Of a stretch of 64,000 bases of DNA, positions 27,103 to 38,803 are shown in pieces; position 1 is the stretch's first letter; each line of letters begins with the position of its first letter. The translations under genes were made by a program, and so were the position numbers. The notes beneath the pieces were generated by a model. That model saw nothing but the letters and a program-made list of their open reading frames with translations, made no database searches and was not told the DNA's origin. This DNA comes from Streptomyces sp. MST-110588 (GTDB lineage: Bacteria; Actinomycetota; Actinomycetes; Streptomycetales; Streptomycetaceae): assembly GCF_022695595.1 (NCBI RefSeq), contig NZ_CP074380.1:2969501-3033500 (forward strand), written 5' to 3'.

Positions 27103-27552
27103 ATGAACCCACGCAAGCACGTAGCGATCGCCACGGCGACCCTGGCTTTCGGCGCGCTGGTCGCCGGCGGTACGGCCCCCGGCGCCTTCGCGTCCTCACA
27201 GGCCCAGAAGGCGCCCACCGCCGTCGCGAAGCAGACCACGGCCGGCCAGTCCGCCGCCGGGGCGTCCGTCGCCCTCGCGCGTCCGGCGTGCGACTACCCG
27301 CAGGTGTGCTTCTACAAGGGCGACACCTTCCTCGCGGGCTACAAGGACTACGGCTACCAGGGCCTCGGCCCCAAGGCGAAGAAGGCCAACTACATCTACA
27401 ACAGCCGCAACGACGACGGCGCCCGCATCTACGTTCATTACAACGGCGGCCAGAAGCACTGGGAGTGCTGGTACCCCAAGGAGGGCGCCGGCCTGAACCC
27501 GGGCTGGAAGGTCTATGCGATCGACATCCGCAAGAGCGCGACCTGCAAGTGA
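27103..27552 (+). CDS. Small secreted protein, beta/gamma-crystallin or inhibitor I36-like
   Basis: A 149-aa secreted protein. It has a Sec signal peptide (MNPRKHVAIATATLAFGALVAGG, cleavage probably after GAFA-S near residue 31), a short Ala/Gln/Thr linker, and a compact Tyr/Cys-rich domain: CDYPQVCFYKGDTFLAGYKDYGYQ (two family strands), NYIYNSRNDDGARIYVHYN, KHWECWYP, closing with ATCK. The pattern matches the small peptidase-inhibitor I36/beta-gamma-crystallin proteins that Streptomyces secretes. Four cysteines could form two disulfides. The start ATG 27103 has GGGGAGG 9 nt upstream. The target is unknown. Confidence 0.8.
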   Translation: MNPRKHVAIATATLAFGALVAGGTAPGAFASSQAQKAPTAVAKQTTAGQSAAGASVALARPACDYPQVCFYKGDTFLAGYKDYGYQGLGPKAKKANYIYNSRNDDGARIYVHYNGGQKHWECWYPKEGAGLNPGWKVYAIDIRKSATCK

Positions 27553-27690
27553 CCGATCGGTCGATTGAGCGAACGGGCGATTGACCGGACCGTCAGTTGA
27601 GCGGACATACAGTCGGCCCGTCATCCGGTGATCCGGTGATCCGGTGATCCGTTCGGTCCGTCATTCGGTCGGCCCTCATCCGTACGCACA

Positions 27691-27725
27691 GCGGCCCGTC
27701 CTCTCACGGGGAGAGGACGGGCCGC
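27691..27725. terminator. Bidirectional stem-loop terminator between the secreted protein gene and icd
   Basis: Perfect 15-bp stem (GCGGCCCGTCCTCTC and complement) with a 5-nt loop, placed between two converging genes. No T tract. Confidence 0.75.
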
Positions 27726-27753
27726 CGTCGTGCCTACGCTCAACCAACCCTGA

Positions 27754-28986
27754 TCAGACCTGCCGGCCCTGATCCGCCATCTTCTTCTGAAGGTTGGCGT
27801 CCAGCGCGTCCAGGAACTGCTCGGTGGTCAGGTACGGCTGGTCCTTGGAGATCAGCAGGGCCAGGTCCTTGGTCATCTGACCGCCCTCGACGGTCTCCAC
27901 GCACACCTGCTCCAGGGTCCGGGCGAACTCCGTGACCTCCGGTGTGCCGTCGAGCCGGCCGCGGTGGGCCAGTCCCCGGGTCCAGGCGTAGATCGAGGCG
28001 AGCGGGTTGGTCGAGGTGGCCCTGCCCTGCTGGTGCAGGCGGTAGTGGCGGGTGACCGTACCGTGCGCGGCCTCCGCCTCGACGGTGCGGCCGTCGGGCG
28101 ACATCAGGACGGAGGTCATCAGGCCGAGCGAGCCGAAGCCCTGCGCGACGATGTCGGACATGACGTCACCGTCGTAGTTCTTGCAGGCCCAGACGTAGCC
28201 GCCCTCCCACTTGAGCGCGGAGGCGACCATGTCGTCGATCAGCCGGTGCTCGTACGTCAGTCCGCGGGCCCGGAACTCCTCGGCGAACTCGGCGTCGAAG
28301 ACCTCCTGGAAGAGGTCCTTGAAGCGGCCGTCGTACTTCTTCAGGACCGTGTTCTTCGTGCCCAGGTAGACCGGGTACGCGCGCTCCAGGCCGTACCGGA
28401 AGGAGGCGCGCGCGAAGTCGCGGATGGCCTCGTCGTGGTTGTACATGGACAGCGCGACCCCGGCGCCGGGGAACTCGTGGACCTCCAGTTCGACCGGTTC
28501 GCCGCCGTCCTTGGGCGTGAAGGTCATGGTCAGCGTGCCCTCGCCGGGGACCTTCAGCTCGGTGGCACGGTACTGGTCGCCGAAGGCGTGCCGGCCGACG
28601 ACGACCGGCTTGGTCCAGCCGGGGACCAGCCGGGGCACGTTCTCCATGAGGATCGGCTCGCGGAAGACCACGCCGCCGAGGATGTTGCGGATCGTGCCGT
28701 TGGGCGAGCGGTACATCGCCTTGAGGCCGAACTCCTCCACCCGCGCCTCGTCCGGCGTGATGGTCGCGCACTTCACGCCGACGCCGTACTTCTTGATGGC
28801 CTCGGCCGCGTCGACCGTCACCTGGTCACGTGTGGCGTCGCGGTGCTCGATGCCCAGGTCGAAGTACTTCAGGTCGACATCGAGGTACGGGAGGATCAGC
28901 TTGTCCTTGATGAAGGACCAGATGATGCGGGTCATCTCGTCGCCGTCGAGCTCGACTACGGGGTTGGCTACCTTGATCTTGGCCAT
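27754..28986 (-). CDS. icd: NADP-dependent isocitrate dehydrogenase, homodimeric eukaryotic type
   Basis: A 410-aa isocitrate dehydrogenase converting isocitrate to 2-oxoglutarate with NADP. It begins [15 protein letters not shown] and continues [29 protein letters not shown] and [14 protein letters not shown] (the substrate serine loop), with the metal-binding DDMVA and YDGDVMSD and the NADP site [14 protein letters not shown]. It is close to the Mycobacterium Icd1 form, whereas S. coelicolor uses, as I recall, a monomeric enzyme of about 740 aa. The metabolic role is the same. The upstream 250 bp carry two copies of an operator-like element shared with mdh. Confidence 0.95.
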   Translation of the reverse strand: MAKIKVANPVVELDGDEMTRIIWSFIKDKLILPYLDVDLKYFDLGIEHRDATRDQVTVDAAEAIKKYGVGVKCATITPDEARVEEFGLKAMYRSPNGTIRNILGGVVFREPILMENVPRLVPGWTKPVVVGRHAFGDQYRATELKVPGEGTLTMTFTPKDGGEPVELEVHEFPGAGVALSMYNHDEAIRDFARASFRYGLERAYPVYLGTKNTVLKKYDGRFKDLFQEVFDAEFAEEFRARGLTYEHRLIDDMVASALKWEGGYVWACKNYDGDVMSDIVAQGFGSLGLMTSVLMSPDGRTVEAEAAHGTVTRHYRLHQQGRATSTNPLASIYAWTRGLAHRGRLDGTPEVTEFARTLEQVCVETVEGGQMTKDLALLISKDQPYLTTEQFLDALDANLQKKMADQGRQV

Positions 28987-29066
28987 AAGCTGAAATGTCC
29001 CTCTCGCGCGGTTCGGACCCCCCTGTTCATGGCAGGAGGGCAGGCAGCGTCGGCGACTCGTCGACT

Positions 29067-29099
29067 TATCTCGGCATCAAGATACTCGACAACAAGATT
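29067..29099. promoter_or_regulatory. Tandem operator-like elements upstream of icd (TamR/MarR-like)
   Basis: TATCTCGGCATCAAGATA at 29067-29084 is an imperfect dyad, followed at a 15-bp offset by ACTCGACAACAAGATT (29084-29099), 11 of 16 identical to the first. The reverse complement of the first matches the mdh element at 22684-22701 in 13 of 18 positions. The site is 80-113 bp before the icd start in an unusually AT-rich patch. Confidence 0.6.
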
Positions 29100-29236
29100 C
29101 TTGGGCGGCCCTTTCCCGCGCGGTGTCGGCGTGCCGCCGGTCCGGTCGGCACGATGGCCCCGGCCCGGCGGTTCCAGAGCGGCGGTCCCAGCGGCGGACC
29201 CGGCCCGGCGGTCCCGGGGCGGCTGCGCCGACCGGC

Positions 29237-29665
29237 TCAGCGCACGGTGAAGTGCACCACGTCGTCCAGGAACGGGATCGACAGCCACGGCTTGGGCTGG
29301 GCCATCAGCGCCAGCATGACGATGGCGAACCCCAGCCCGCCGTACGTGGCCATGTCCGTGAAGCGCGACCGTACGGCCAGCATGCCCACCGTCGGCAGCA
29401 CCCGCCGCAGCACGGCCCCCGCCAGCAGGGACAGCCCGACCAGGATCGTCCCGATACGGAAGGCGTCGAAGGCGGTGATCAGCAGCCCCAGCGCGACACC
29501 GCCGCCGACCGCCAGCAGCGGCCACTGCCGTACGGGGGCGGCGGCGTCCCCCGGGGCGGCCCGGCCGCCGCCCTCCGGCCGGGCGGTGTCCCTCGTGATG
29601 AGCGGAAAACGGCGTGATCTGCGCTGTGGCGCGGACGCGCCGTCCGAATGCGCTTCGGCACCCAT
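29237..29665 (-). CDS. DUF3017 membrane protein
   Basis: A 142-aa protein with a charged N-terminus and three hydrophobic helices (about 49-66, 70-88 and 106-124), of the DUF3017 family that sits directly downstream of folD in Streptomyces. Conserved-looking stretches are PLLAVGGGVALGLLI, RVLPTVGMLAVRSR and FLDDVVHFTVR at the end. The gap to folD is 21 bp, so they form an operon. The family has no known function; conservation beside one-carbon metabolism is the only hint. Confidence 0.85.
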   Translation of the reverse strand: MGAEAHSDGASAPQRRSRRFPLITRDTARPEGGGRAAPGDAAAPVRQWPLLAVGGGVALGLLITAFDAFRIGTILVGLSLLAGAVLRRVLPTVGMLAVRSRFTDMATYGGLGFAIVMLALMAQPKPWLSIPFLDDVVHFTVR

Positions 29666-29686
29666 GGGTGGCAGTCCTTCCTCCGG

Positions 29687-30541
29687 TCAGCCCGCCGCGC
29701 GCTCGGCGGCCTCGACCACGTTGACCAGCAACTGCGCACGGGTCATCGGACCGACGCCACCGGGGTTGGGCGAGAGCCAGCCCGCGACCTCCGCGACGCC
29801 CGGGTGCACATCGCCGACGATCTTGCCGTTCTCGTCCCGGCTGACGCCGACGTCCAGCACGGCCGCGCCCGGCTTGACGTCCTCGGGCTTGATGATGTGC
29901 GGCACGCCGGCCGCGGCGACGATGATGTCCGCCTGCTTGAGCTGCGCCGACAGGTCACGGGTGCCGGTGTGGCACTGGGTGACGGTGGCGTTCTCCGACT
30001 TGCGGGTCAGCAGCAGCGGGATCGAGCGCCCGACCGTGATGCCGCGCCCGACGACGACCACGTGCGCCCCGTTGATCTCCACACCGTGGTGGCGCAGGAG
30101 CTGGATGATGCCGTACGGGGTGCAGGGCAGCGGCCCCTCCTCGTTGAGCACCAGCCGGCCCAGGCTCATCGGGTGCAGCCCGTCGGCGTCCTTGGCGGGG
30201 TCCATCAGTTCGAGGACGCGATTGGTGTCGATGCCCTTGGGAAGGGGGAGTTGAACGATGTAGCCCGTGCACTCCGGGTTGTCGTTGAGTTCCCGTACGA
30301 CCGCCTCGATCTCCTCCTGCGTGGCGGTCTCGGGCAGTTCGCGCTGGATGGAGGCGATGCCCACCTGCGCGCAGTCGCGATGCTTGCCGTTGACGTACCA
30401 GCGGCTGCCGGGGTCGTCCCCGACCAGGAGGGTACCGAGGCCGGGCTGCACGCCCTTGGCCTTCAGTGCCTCGACACGAGTGACGAGTTCGGACTTGATC
30501 GCGGCGGCGGTGGCCTTGCCATCGAGAATCTGGGCGCTCAT
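29687..30541 (-). CDS. folD: Bifunctional methylenetetrahydrofolate dehydrogenase / cyclohydrolase
   Basis: A 284-aa FolD, catalysing NADP-dependent oxidation of 5,10-methylene-THF and hydrolysis of methenyl-THF to 10-formyl-THF, which feeds PurN and PurH encoded nearby. The active-site region [14 protein letters not shown] (family YV-x2-K), [16 protein letters not shown], and the nucleotide-binding [13 protein letters not shown] are all present. Length and both ends are normal. The start is ATG 30541; DUF3017 follows downstream. Confidence 0.97.
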   Translation of the reverse strand: MSAQILDGKATAAAIKSELVTRVEALKAKGVQPGLGTLLVGDDPGSRWYVNGKHRDCAQVGIASIQRELPETATQEEIEAVVRELNDNPECTGYIVQLPLPKGIDTNRVLELMDPAKDADGLHPMSLGRLVLNEEGPLPCTPYGIIQLLRHHGVEINGAHVVVVGRGITVGRSIPLLLTRKSENATVTQCHTGTRDLSAQLKQADIIVAAAGVPHIIKPEDVKPGAAVLDVGVSRDENGKIVGDVHPGVAEVAGWLSPNPGGVGPMTRAQLLVNVVEAAERAAG

Positions 30542-30856
30542 GCCCCCATCCTCCCGGATGAAGCCATCCCCGTTCCAATCAGGGCACGCCCTGTTCCCCC
30601 TGACTCCTCTCGGGCTTCTCTCAGACTCCCCTCAGGTTCCTCTCACGCTCCTCTCAGGACCGCACCGGCCGCGGAACGGAATCGATCATTGCGCTTGCAC
30701 AACGCCGGTAGAGCTTGACTGGACAACAATATTGCGCAACTAGAAAGATTGCCGGGCAGTGCCGCAGGCATCGTCGGGGGCGGGCCACTGAATCCCTGTT
30801 TTTCCTCCGAAATCGCCGCGTCGTCCCCCACTGAACACAACGGAGGAAAACCACTC
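30542..30856. other. Divergent promoter region of folD and the RDD-family gene
   Basis: 315 bp without a gene. Around 30690-30750 it is AT-rich, with TTGACT at about 30715-30720 and TAG-A-rich sequence 20 bp later, probably promoter elements. A CGGAGG ribosome-binding site at 30841 belongs to the rightward gene. Confidence 0.5.
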
Positions 30857-31654
30857 ATGAGTTTCGGTGACCCGAACAATCCGTACGGTCAGCCGCCCCA
30901 GGCGCAGCCCGGCCCGTACGGACAGCCCCCGCAGGCGCCCTACGGCCAGCCGGCGGCGCCCCAGGACGGACAGCCGGGCTACGGCTACCCCCAGCAGGCC
31001 CCGCCCGCCCAGCAGCCCTACGGCTACCCCCAGCAGCCCCAGCAACCTCAGCAGCCGTACGGCTACCCGCAGCAGGCGGCCCCGTCCCCGTACGGCGCCC
31101 AGGGCGGCATGCCGGGCCCGGGCATGGGAATGGGCGCGCCCCAGGGCTACGCGAGCTGGGGCGCCCGGGTCGGCGCGTTCCTCCTGGACTACCTCATCGT
31201 GGGTCTCATACCGACCATCTGTGGCTCCCTGGCCTTCTTCACGGCACTCGGCGCAGCCCACGAGGCGATCCCGGACACCTCCTACTGCCGTGACCCCCAG
31301 TGCGTCACCGACGCCTTCGACCGGGCCGCCGCATCCTCCTCGACCGCCGGCTTCACCATGGGCGCCCTGCTCCTGATCCTGCTCGGCAGCCTCGCCGGCC
31401 TGATCGGCGGGATCTTCATCCTCGTCAAGGAGGGCTCGACCGGCCAGACGCCGGGCAAGAAGGCGATGAACATCAGGCTGGTCAGCGAGGCCACCGGCCA
31501 GCCGATCGGCTTCGGCATGGCCTTCCTGCGCCGCCTGTGCCACATCGTGGACGCGCTCCCCTGCTACCTCGGCTTCCTGTGGCCGGCCTGGGACGAGAAG
31601 GGCCAGACCTTCGCCGACAAGTTCGTCGGCACGGTGGTCGTCCGTACGCAGTGA
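30857..31654 (+). CDS. RDD-family membrane protein with Pro/Tyr-rich N-terminus
   Basis: A 265-aa protein. The first 90 residues are a Gln/Pro/Tyr/Gly-rich tract (repeats of YGQPP and YGYPQQ), flexible and probably cytosolic. From about residue 98 an RDD domain begins: the RDD arginine in WGARVGAFLLDYLIVGLIP, a second helix (GALLLILLGSLAGLIGGIFILV), the TPGKKAMNIRLV motif that defines the family, and FGMAFLRRLCHIVDALPCYLGF. RDD proteins are small integral membrane proteins; some are Na+/H+ antiporters, most are unassigned. ATG 30857 follows CGGAGGAAAA. The next gene shares the N-terminal style. Confidence 0.9.
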   Translation: MSFGDPNNPYGQPPQAQPGPYGQPPQAPYGQPAAPQDGQPGYGYPQQAPPAQQPYGYPQQPQQPQQPYGYPQQAAPSPYGAQGGMPGPGMGMGAPQGYASWGARVGAFLLDYLIVGLIPTICGSLAFFTALGAAHEAIPDTSYCRDPQCVTDAFDRAAASSSTAGFTMGALLLILLGSLAGLIGGIFILVKEGSTGQTPGKKAMNIRLVSEATGQPIGFGMAFLRRLCHIVDALPCYLGFLWPAWDEKGQTFADKFVGTVVVRTQ

Positions 31655-31962
31655 GCCGGCGCGGTGGCCCCACCACCGCGGCCGATACGCAAGCCGAGCC
31701 AACGGCACCAGGGGCCCCTTCGCACCGCTCGCGCAAGGGCCCTTGCGAATCCACGCCGCATAACCGACATGCAGCCGTATGGAGAGACATGTACCCGCAT
31801 GCGCTCCTACGGGTTTGTATGAACCCCGTCACGAAAACCGGGTCGGGCGGATTCGGAGTGGACATCCGCGAACCGGCCCGCCGATCATGACGAAGTCTGT
31901 TGGCTTTTAACGTCCCCTTATATTCGCTGACATCCGCTCAAGACGCCTGAAGGACACCGCTC
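31655..31962. other. 308-bp intergenic region between the two Pro/Tyr-rich membrane protein genes
   Basis: It starts with a GCGGTGG/CCACCGC hairpin (31662-31680), probably the terminator of the RDD gene. It ends with an AT-rich stretch (TTTTAACGTCCCCTTATATT near 31905-31925), probably the promoter of the next gene. No ORF has coding character. Confidence 0.5.
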
Positions 31963-32535
31963 GTGAGTTACCCCAATCAGAACAACCCCTACGGACCTCC
32001 GCAGGGCCAGCCCGGCTACGGCTACCCGCAGCAGCCCATGCAGCCGATGCAGCCGCAGCCCTACGCGGCGTACCCGGGCGGCGGGATGATGCCCGGCGGG
32101 ATGCCCGGCATGCCGATGACGATGCCCGGCGGCGTCAAGGCCGCCCGCGTCCTGCTCTTCGTCATCGCGGGCCTGGGCCTGATCGGCCTGATCTTCGCCG
32201 TCATCGGCCTGAACAGCGTCAACAAGGCTTCCCACACCGTCTCGGCCTACGGCTCCGCGGAAAGCCAGTCGGTGTTCAACTTCGGCAAGGGCCTGCTCAT
32301 CTTCATGATCATCGCGATCGTGCTGTTCGCCGCGACCGCGATAGTCCTGGGCCTTCAGTTCGCCAAGGGCGGAAACGGCGTACGTATCGGAACGATCATC
32401 TTTGGTTCGGTGGTCGTCCTGTTCAGCCTCTTGAGCTTCCCCGTCGGCATTCTGCACATGGTGATGGGAATTCTGATCATCGTGTTCGTCTCCAAGGCGG
32501 ACGGCGGGGCCTGGTTCAACCGCCCGCGTTACTGA
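31963..32535 (+). CDS. Small integral membrane protein with Pro/Tyr/Met-rich N-terminus
   Basis: A 190-aa protein starting at GTG 31963 (TGAAGGA upstream). Residues 1-57 are a Gln/Pro/Gly/Met-rich tract (PQGQPGYGYPQQPMQPMQP-like). Then come helices at about 62-82, 112-135, 148-164 and 165-182, with IVFVSKADGGAWFNRPRY at the end. No named domain is recognised. The N-terminal tract resembles that of the RDD protein just upstream, so both may use it for the same kind of low-complexity interaction. A strong terminator follows. Confidence 0.8.
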   Translation: MSYPNQNNPYGPPQGQPGYGYPQQPMQPMQPQPYAAYPGGGMMPGGMPGMPMTMPGGVKAARVLLFVIAGLGLIGLIFAVIGLNSVNKASHTVSAYGSAESQSVFNFGKGLLIFMIIAIVLFAATAIVLGLQFAKGGNGVRIGTIIFGSVVVLFSLLSFPVGILHMVMGILIIVFVSKADGGAWFNRPRY

Positions 32536-32558
32536 TCCGCCGGCCGGCAGCACAGCCG

Positions 32559-32598
32559 AAGACCTCCGTCCCGCGCACAGCGGGACGGAGGTCTTTTC
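32559..32598. terminator. Strong intrinsic terminator between convergent genes
   Basis: Perfect 16-bp stem (AAGACCTCCGTCCCGC and complement) with a 5-nt loop, then TTCG. It ends the rightward membrane protein gene and probably the leftward purH message is stopped beyond it in the other direction. Confidence 0.85.
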
Positions 32599-32655
32599 GT
32601 TCGGCCGGTGCATACGGCTGACGGGTACGGCCGACGGTTACGGCCGCCCCGGGAA

Positions 32656-34247
<1,592 letters not shown>

Positions 34248-34251
<4 letters not shown>

Positions 34252-34883
34252 AGGATCTTTACCTTTCGTCCCTCAATGCGGTAGCCGTTACGGGCCAGAC
34301 GCCCCACGACCTCGACGAGCAGCGCTCGCTCGACTTCCTTGATCCGCTCGTGCAGCGCGGATTCGTCGTCCTCGTCCCGGACCTCGACCACGCCCTGGGC
34401 GATGATCGGGCCGGTGTCGACGCCGTCGTCGACGAAGTGGACGGTGCAGCCGGTCACCTTCGCGCCGTACGCGAGCGCTTCGCGCACTCCGTGGGCGCCG
34501 GGGAAACTGGGCAGCAGCGCGGGGTGCGTATTGATCAGACGCCCCCCGAAGCGGGCCAGGAACTCCTTGCCCACGATCTTCATGAACCCGGCGGAGACCA
34601 CCAGGTCCGGCTCGTACGCGGCGGTCGCCTCGGCCAGCGCCCGGTCCCAGGCATCCCGGGACTCGTAGTCCTTGACCCGGCGGACGAAGGTGGGCAGACC
34701 GGCCCGCTCGGCGCGCTCCAGGCCGGCGATGCCGTCACGGTCGGCGCCGACGGCCACGACCCGGGCGCCGTACCCGGCGGGATCGGCGGCGACGGCGTCC
34801 AGCAGCGCCTGGAGATTCGTACCGGAACCGGAGACCAGCACGACCAGGCGGGCCGGGCGGGCGAAGGGGGGCGGGGAGGCCAC
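34248..34883 (-). CDS. purN: Phosphoribosylglycinamide formyltransferase
   Basis: A 211-aa GART enzyme of purine synthesis, using 10-formyl-THF. Motifs: [17 protein letters not shown] at the phosphate-binding site, AGFMKIVG, the catalytic [15 protein letters not shown], and the Asp in [13 protein letters not shown] chose GTG 34883 ([17 protein letters not shown]); the frame is open to 35183 but that part is not family-like. Overlap with purH shows translational coupling. The message runs leftward from the region at 34884-35141. Confidence 0.95.
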
Positions 34884-35141
34884 GGCGGGTCTCTTTCTCG
34901 CGGGGCGGTGCGGTTTGTATGGTCGTACGAACTCGGCGTACCCCAGAATCCGGGGGACTCTACGAAGCCGCCGACCGCCAGCAACGATACCGGCACACCG
35001 AGCGGCCCCCACGGGACGGGGGCAGGTGCGGGAGGTAGCGTCTGGACAGAGCGAATCCGTGCACACCACTGCATTCCACAGGCGCACTCCACAGGACCTG
35101 CGGAGTGCAGGGTGACGACACAAGGGGAAGACACACTCCAC

Positions 35142-36212
35142 ATGCCGGACCGACGCCGCCGCGCGGCTCTCCTCCTCCCTCACCCAGCTACCGCTGGGTG
35201 GTGCCTCCGACCCGCGACCGCACCAGGGGCGGTCCTGCTGCCGCGCGAGCGCAAGCCGTCCTCCTCGCCCGTCCCTGGGAGCTCGGGGGGTTCAGGGAGC
35301 CCGGGGAGCCCGGGAGCTTCAGGGTCGGAGAATCCGGACAATCTAGAGAATCCGGAGAATCCGGAGAGCCCTGCGAAGCCCAGGAAGTCGCCCGCCCAGC
35401 AGGACAACCCCTTCGCGCCGCCGCCTGCCGACGCCCCCGACCGTGTCTGGCGGCCCCGGCACCCCTCCCCCCACGGGTCGGGTCAGGGCCAGGGTGGGGA
35501 TGAGGGCCGTGGTGAGGGGCAAGGCCAAGGCCAGGGTCAGGGACAGGGCCACGAGCAGGAGCAGCCGCCGGTCTGGGGCAGCCAGTGGAGCGCTCGTCAG
35601 CCGGGCCGTCAGAGCGGCGGCTTCGGTACGGGCCCGGGCGGCGGACGCGGCAATCCGCAGCACCAGCAGAACGGGCCGGGCGGCCCCGGCGGCCCGGGGC
35701 CCGGCGGACTGCGCTGGGACCCGACCGACCCGGCCCAGCGCCGGGCGCGCTATGCCCTGCTGTCCGGAATGTGGGCCTTCTTCTTCGTCCTGTTCAGCCT
35801 GCCGGAGGTCTCGCTCCTGCTCGGTGCGCTGGGCCTCTACTGGGGCATCAGCTCGCTGCGGGCCGAGCCGCGCGCACCCCGTACCACCGCCGCCGACATC
35901 TCCGGCGGACAGCCATCACGTACGCAAACGCCGTCCCCCGGAGTCGGTGGCCCCGGTGGAGCTGGTGGCGCTGGTGGAGCTGGTGGCGCCACCGGGACCG
36001 GGGTGACCGGCAAGCCGCAGACGACGGCGGCGATCGGTGGTCTGGTCACCGCGTCGCTGGCGCTGGTGATGGTGGCCGCGACCTTCACGGTCCAGCTCGT
36101 CTACCGCGACTACTTCACCTGTGTGAACGACGCTCTGACGCGCTCGGCCGCTCAGTCGTGCGAGAACCTCCTCCCCAAGCAGCTCCGCCCGCTGCTCAGC
36201 ACCCAGCAGTGA
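35142..36212 (+). CDS. Integral membrane protein with long low-complexity N-terminus
   Basis: A protein of up to 356 aa whose C-terminal third is a conserved Streptomyces membrane protein: [26 protein letters not shown] (split here at the helix start), [23 protein letters not shown], and after a Gly-rich linker [52 protein letters not shown]. The N-terminal 200 residues are extremely low-complexity (Ser/Gly/Pro/Glu-Asn repeats and a GQGQGQ tract), and the first 50 overlap a CACCCAGC/GCTGGGTG hairpin, so the true start may be later than ATG 35142. Function unknown; found divergent from purN in related genomes. Confidence 0.75.
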   Translation: MPDRRRRAALLLPHPATAGWCLRPATAPGAVLLPRERKPSSSPVPGSSGGSGSPGSPGASGSENPDNLENPENPESPAKPRKSPAQQDNPFAPPPADAPDRVWRPRHPSPHGSGQGQGGDEGRGEGQGQGQGQGQGHEQEQPPVWGSQWSARQPGRQSGGFGTGPGGGRGNPQHQQNGPGGPGGPGPGGLRWDPTDPAQRRARYALLSGMWAFFFVLFSLPEVSLLLGALGLYWGISSLRAEPRAPRTTAADISGGQPSRTQTPSPGVGGPGGAGGAGGAGGATGTGVTGKPQTTAAIGGLVTASLALVMVAATFTVQLVYRDYFTCVNDALTRSAAQSCENLLPKQLRPLLSTQQ

Positions 36213-36362
36213 CCGCGGCCGGCCCGCGAGGTGTGACCACGACGTAAGCGCTCCCCGAACCTCCGCCCCGGCGCGAACGGCCATGGTCACGTAGGACGTC
36301 TCCCGCCCGGGACACCGGCGTCGGCGTGCTGCGACGCGGCGCACCTCGCGGAACTCGCCCGG

Positions 36363-36578
36363 ATGCGGCACTTCCTCCTCGCCGCGGTCGTTCTGGCCGG
36401 GCTCGCGCTGCTGTGCCGCGCACAGTGGACGGTGGTGTCGCGGCTTCTGGCCGCCGGAACACTGGCGGTGCTCCTCGCGCTCGCACAGCACGACTACGAC
36501 CGTGGCCATCCGGGCCCCGCACCCACGCCGAGCGCGGATTACCAGCCCGGCTACAGCGGCAGCGAACGGTGTCATTGA
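36363..36578 (+). CDS. Small membrane protein (71 aa)
   Basis: The frame has strong G/C third positions and reads as one protein: a hydrophobic stretch MRHFLLAAVVLAGLALLC, a second helix LLAAGTLAVLLALAQ, then a polar tail ending DYQPGYSGSERCH. Similar short proteins with a YQP-x-YSGS-x2-CH end occur, as I recall, in Streptomyces. No ribosome-binding site is obvious. Function unknown. Confidence 0.5.
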   Translation: MRHFLLAAVVLAGLALLCRAQWTVVSRLLAAGTLAVLLALAQHDYDRGHPGPAPTPSADYQPGYSGSERCH

Positions 36579-36632
36579 GTCAGTTCGGTTGCTTGGGTTA
36601 CTTGGGCTGCTCGGGCTGCCCGGTCGCTTGGA

Positions 36633-38803
36633 TCACCTGAGTCGCCCGGGCCGGCCGGTACGCCCTCGGCGGTCCCCTGCCGACCGTACGAGCCGCAGGT
36701 CGCGGTCGTCGCGGTCGTTCTCGGGCGCGGCTGCCTCATGCGGCGTACGGGCGTCGGGGGCGGTGTGCGCCTGTGCCGCCTGCGTCCCGTCGGCATCGTG
36801 CGACCTCTGCGCACCGTGTGCCTCTTGTGCGTCGCGTTCGCCGTGTGCGCCGGGTGTCCCTTTCGGCGGCCGGTCCGTGGTCGCGGAAGACGGTTCGAAG
36901 TCCGCCATCAGGCCGCCGGAAGTCTCACGGAGCGCCGCCCAGCGCTCGTGCAGGGTGCTGGTGTCGTGCCAGGGCGCGGCACGGCTTTGGTCGTCGCCGT
37001 CGCCGCTGCGGCGCGCCGGGGAGGACGGCTTCGTACGCCCAGAGTGCGGCCGGGAGCGCGGGTCCGGTTCCGGCCGGGGGCGCGGCCGGGGTGCCGGGCG
37101 CGAACGGGGCCGGGGCCGCGGCCAGGGGTCCGGGGGCGGTCGCAGCGCCGCCACCAGCTTCTGGTGCAGCGGCAGGGGGCGGCGTACCGCGCCTGGTCTC
37201 GTACGCTGCCTGGTGTACTGGGCCAGCCGCGCGGCACCGCGCCACCAGATGTGCAGCACCAGCGCGACGGGGACCCCGACTGCCGCCGTCCAGACCACCG
37301 CCGCGGCACCCGTGAGCCAGCCGTCGGGCCCGAAATCGGCGAGCCGCGCCCGGCCCACGGCTCCGCCCGCGAGTTCCGAGAGCACCGACACCGCCATTCC
37401 GCAGCCGACGGCCCCCAGACCGGCCGCCGATACGGTGGCGCGCCATCCCCACCGCTGCTTCCGCCGCATGAGCGCTTGTGGCCGCATGCGCGCTTGTGAC
37501 CGCATGAGCGCTGGTGACGGTCCCGGCCGGTCCGGCGCCGGCCAGGCGTCCGTACGGGCCCGGTCCCTGACGGGGCGTACGGCGTACCAGGCCAGCACCG
37601 TGCCCGCAGCCACCGGCGCCACGGTGGTCGCCCAGCCCAGCAGCCCCGCCGCGCCCTCCTGCGGCAGCAGTCCGAAGAGCGGGAAGGGCGGCAGGTCGGG
37701 GTACCCGGCGGCGCCGAGCGGCCCGACCGTACTGCCCGCTCCCAGGGAGAAACCCGGCCCGAGCCCGTAGGCGCTGCCCCAGACGGCGGCGTTCGGCAGC
37801 AGTACGAGGCTCAGCAGCACGACCGCCGAGCGGCCCGCCCAGTCCTGGGCGAGGCCCAGGAACTCGTCCCGTACCGCGCCCGCGTGCGCAGCGAACGCGA
37901 GCAGTGCGAAGAGCGCGCCGCACAGCAGCAGGGCGGTGACGGCCGCCGCGCATGCGCGCAGCGCGACGGCGAGTGCGGGGCGGGCCAGGACGGCGCGGAC
38001 GGCGGGCGGCAGGCCGTCCCGGGCCCGCTGGACGGGGGCGGGCAGCGGGCCGGCGAGGACCCCGGGGCCCATGGTGCGCCAGCCGGCGGCGGCCAGCGTG
38101 AGCACGGTGACGAGCGGCACGAACAGCACGGCGCTGAACGGCGCCACGCGCAGCGGTCCGGCGGAGGCGTAGAGGACGGCGATCAGGGCGACGAGCAGAT
38201 AGCCGGCCAGCAGCCAGCCGAGCAGGGCGAAGGGGGTGAGCGGCTCGGTGGGGGCGGTGGGAGCGGGGGGCTCGGTGGGAGCGGGGATGGCGTCCGGGGC
38301 ATCTGTGGTCTTGGGGACTTCTGATGGCCCTTCGTGGTCTGTGGGCTCTGATGGGTCCTCTGGTTCTGCTGGGGCGGATGGTTGTGCTGAATCTTCTGGT
38401 CCGGCGGTGGCGGTGGTGGTGGCAGGGGCCGAGGAGATGAGGACCGCCGAGGAGACGAGGACATGGCGGGCGGCCCGGTACAGCAGCCAGACCGGCAGGA
38501 GGGTGAGGAGCAACGGCGTCACCCCTACGGGAACCGGGGCGCCGGAGAGCGTACCGATCCGTACGAGATCGGCGCCGTGCGCGAGAAGCCACAGGTCAGC
38601 GGCGAGGTGCAGAGCCCCGGAGGGGTCCCTGCCGGGTAGGGGGAGGCGATCCAGAGAAGGATCACGAGCACGGCGAGCGCACCGAGACCGAGCCCCGCGG
38701 CCACCGCTCCGCCGAAGAACGCGGTGCCGATCGCCGAGGAGCGCTGGGCGGAGGCATGGCTACGCGAGGACAACGACGTGCCGCGACCAGTCCATTGACT
38801 CAC
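36633..38803 (-). pseudogene. DUF6350 / PerM-like multi-pass membrane protein, frameshifted near the N-terminus
   Basis: The gene between purN and sucD is normally an intact DUF6350 (cell division protein PerM-type) gene. Here the start (from 38803) encodes [29 protein letters not shown] and then runs into a stop at 38525. The continuation is in another frame: [21 protein letters not shown], then many transmembrane helices (about ten in all) down to 36633. One missing base around 38611-38628, next to a CCCC run, would restore the frame. The C-terminal 180 residues are Pro/Arg- then Asp/Ala-rich and hydrophilic. Either a real mutation or an assembly indel; without repair the first transmembrane helices are lost. 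Confidence 0.75.
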
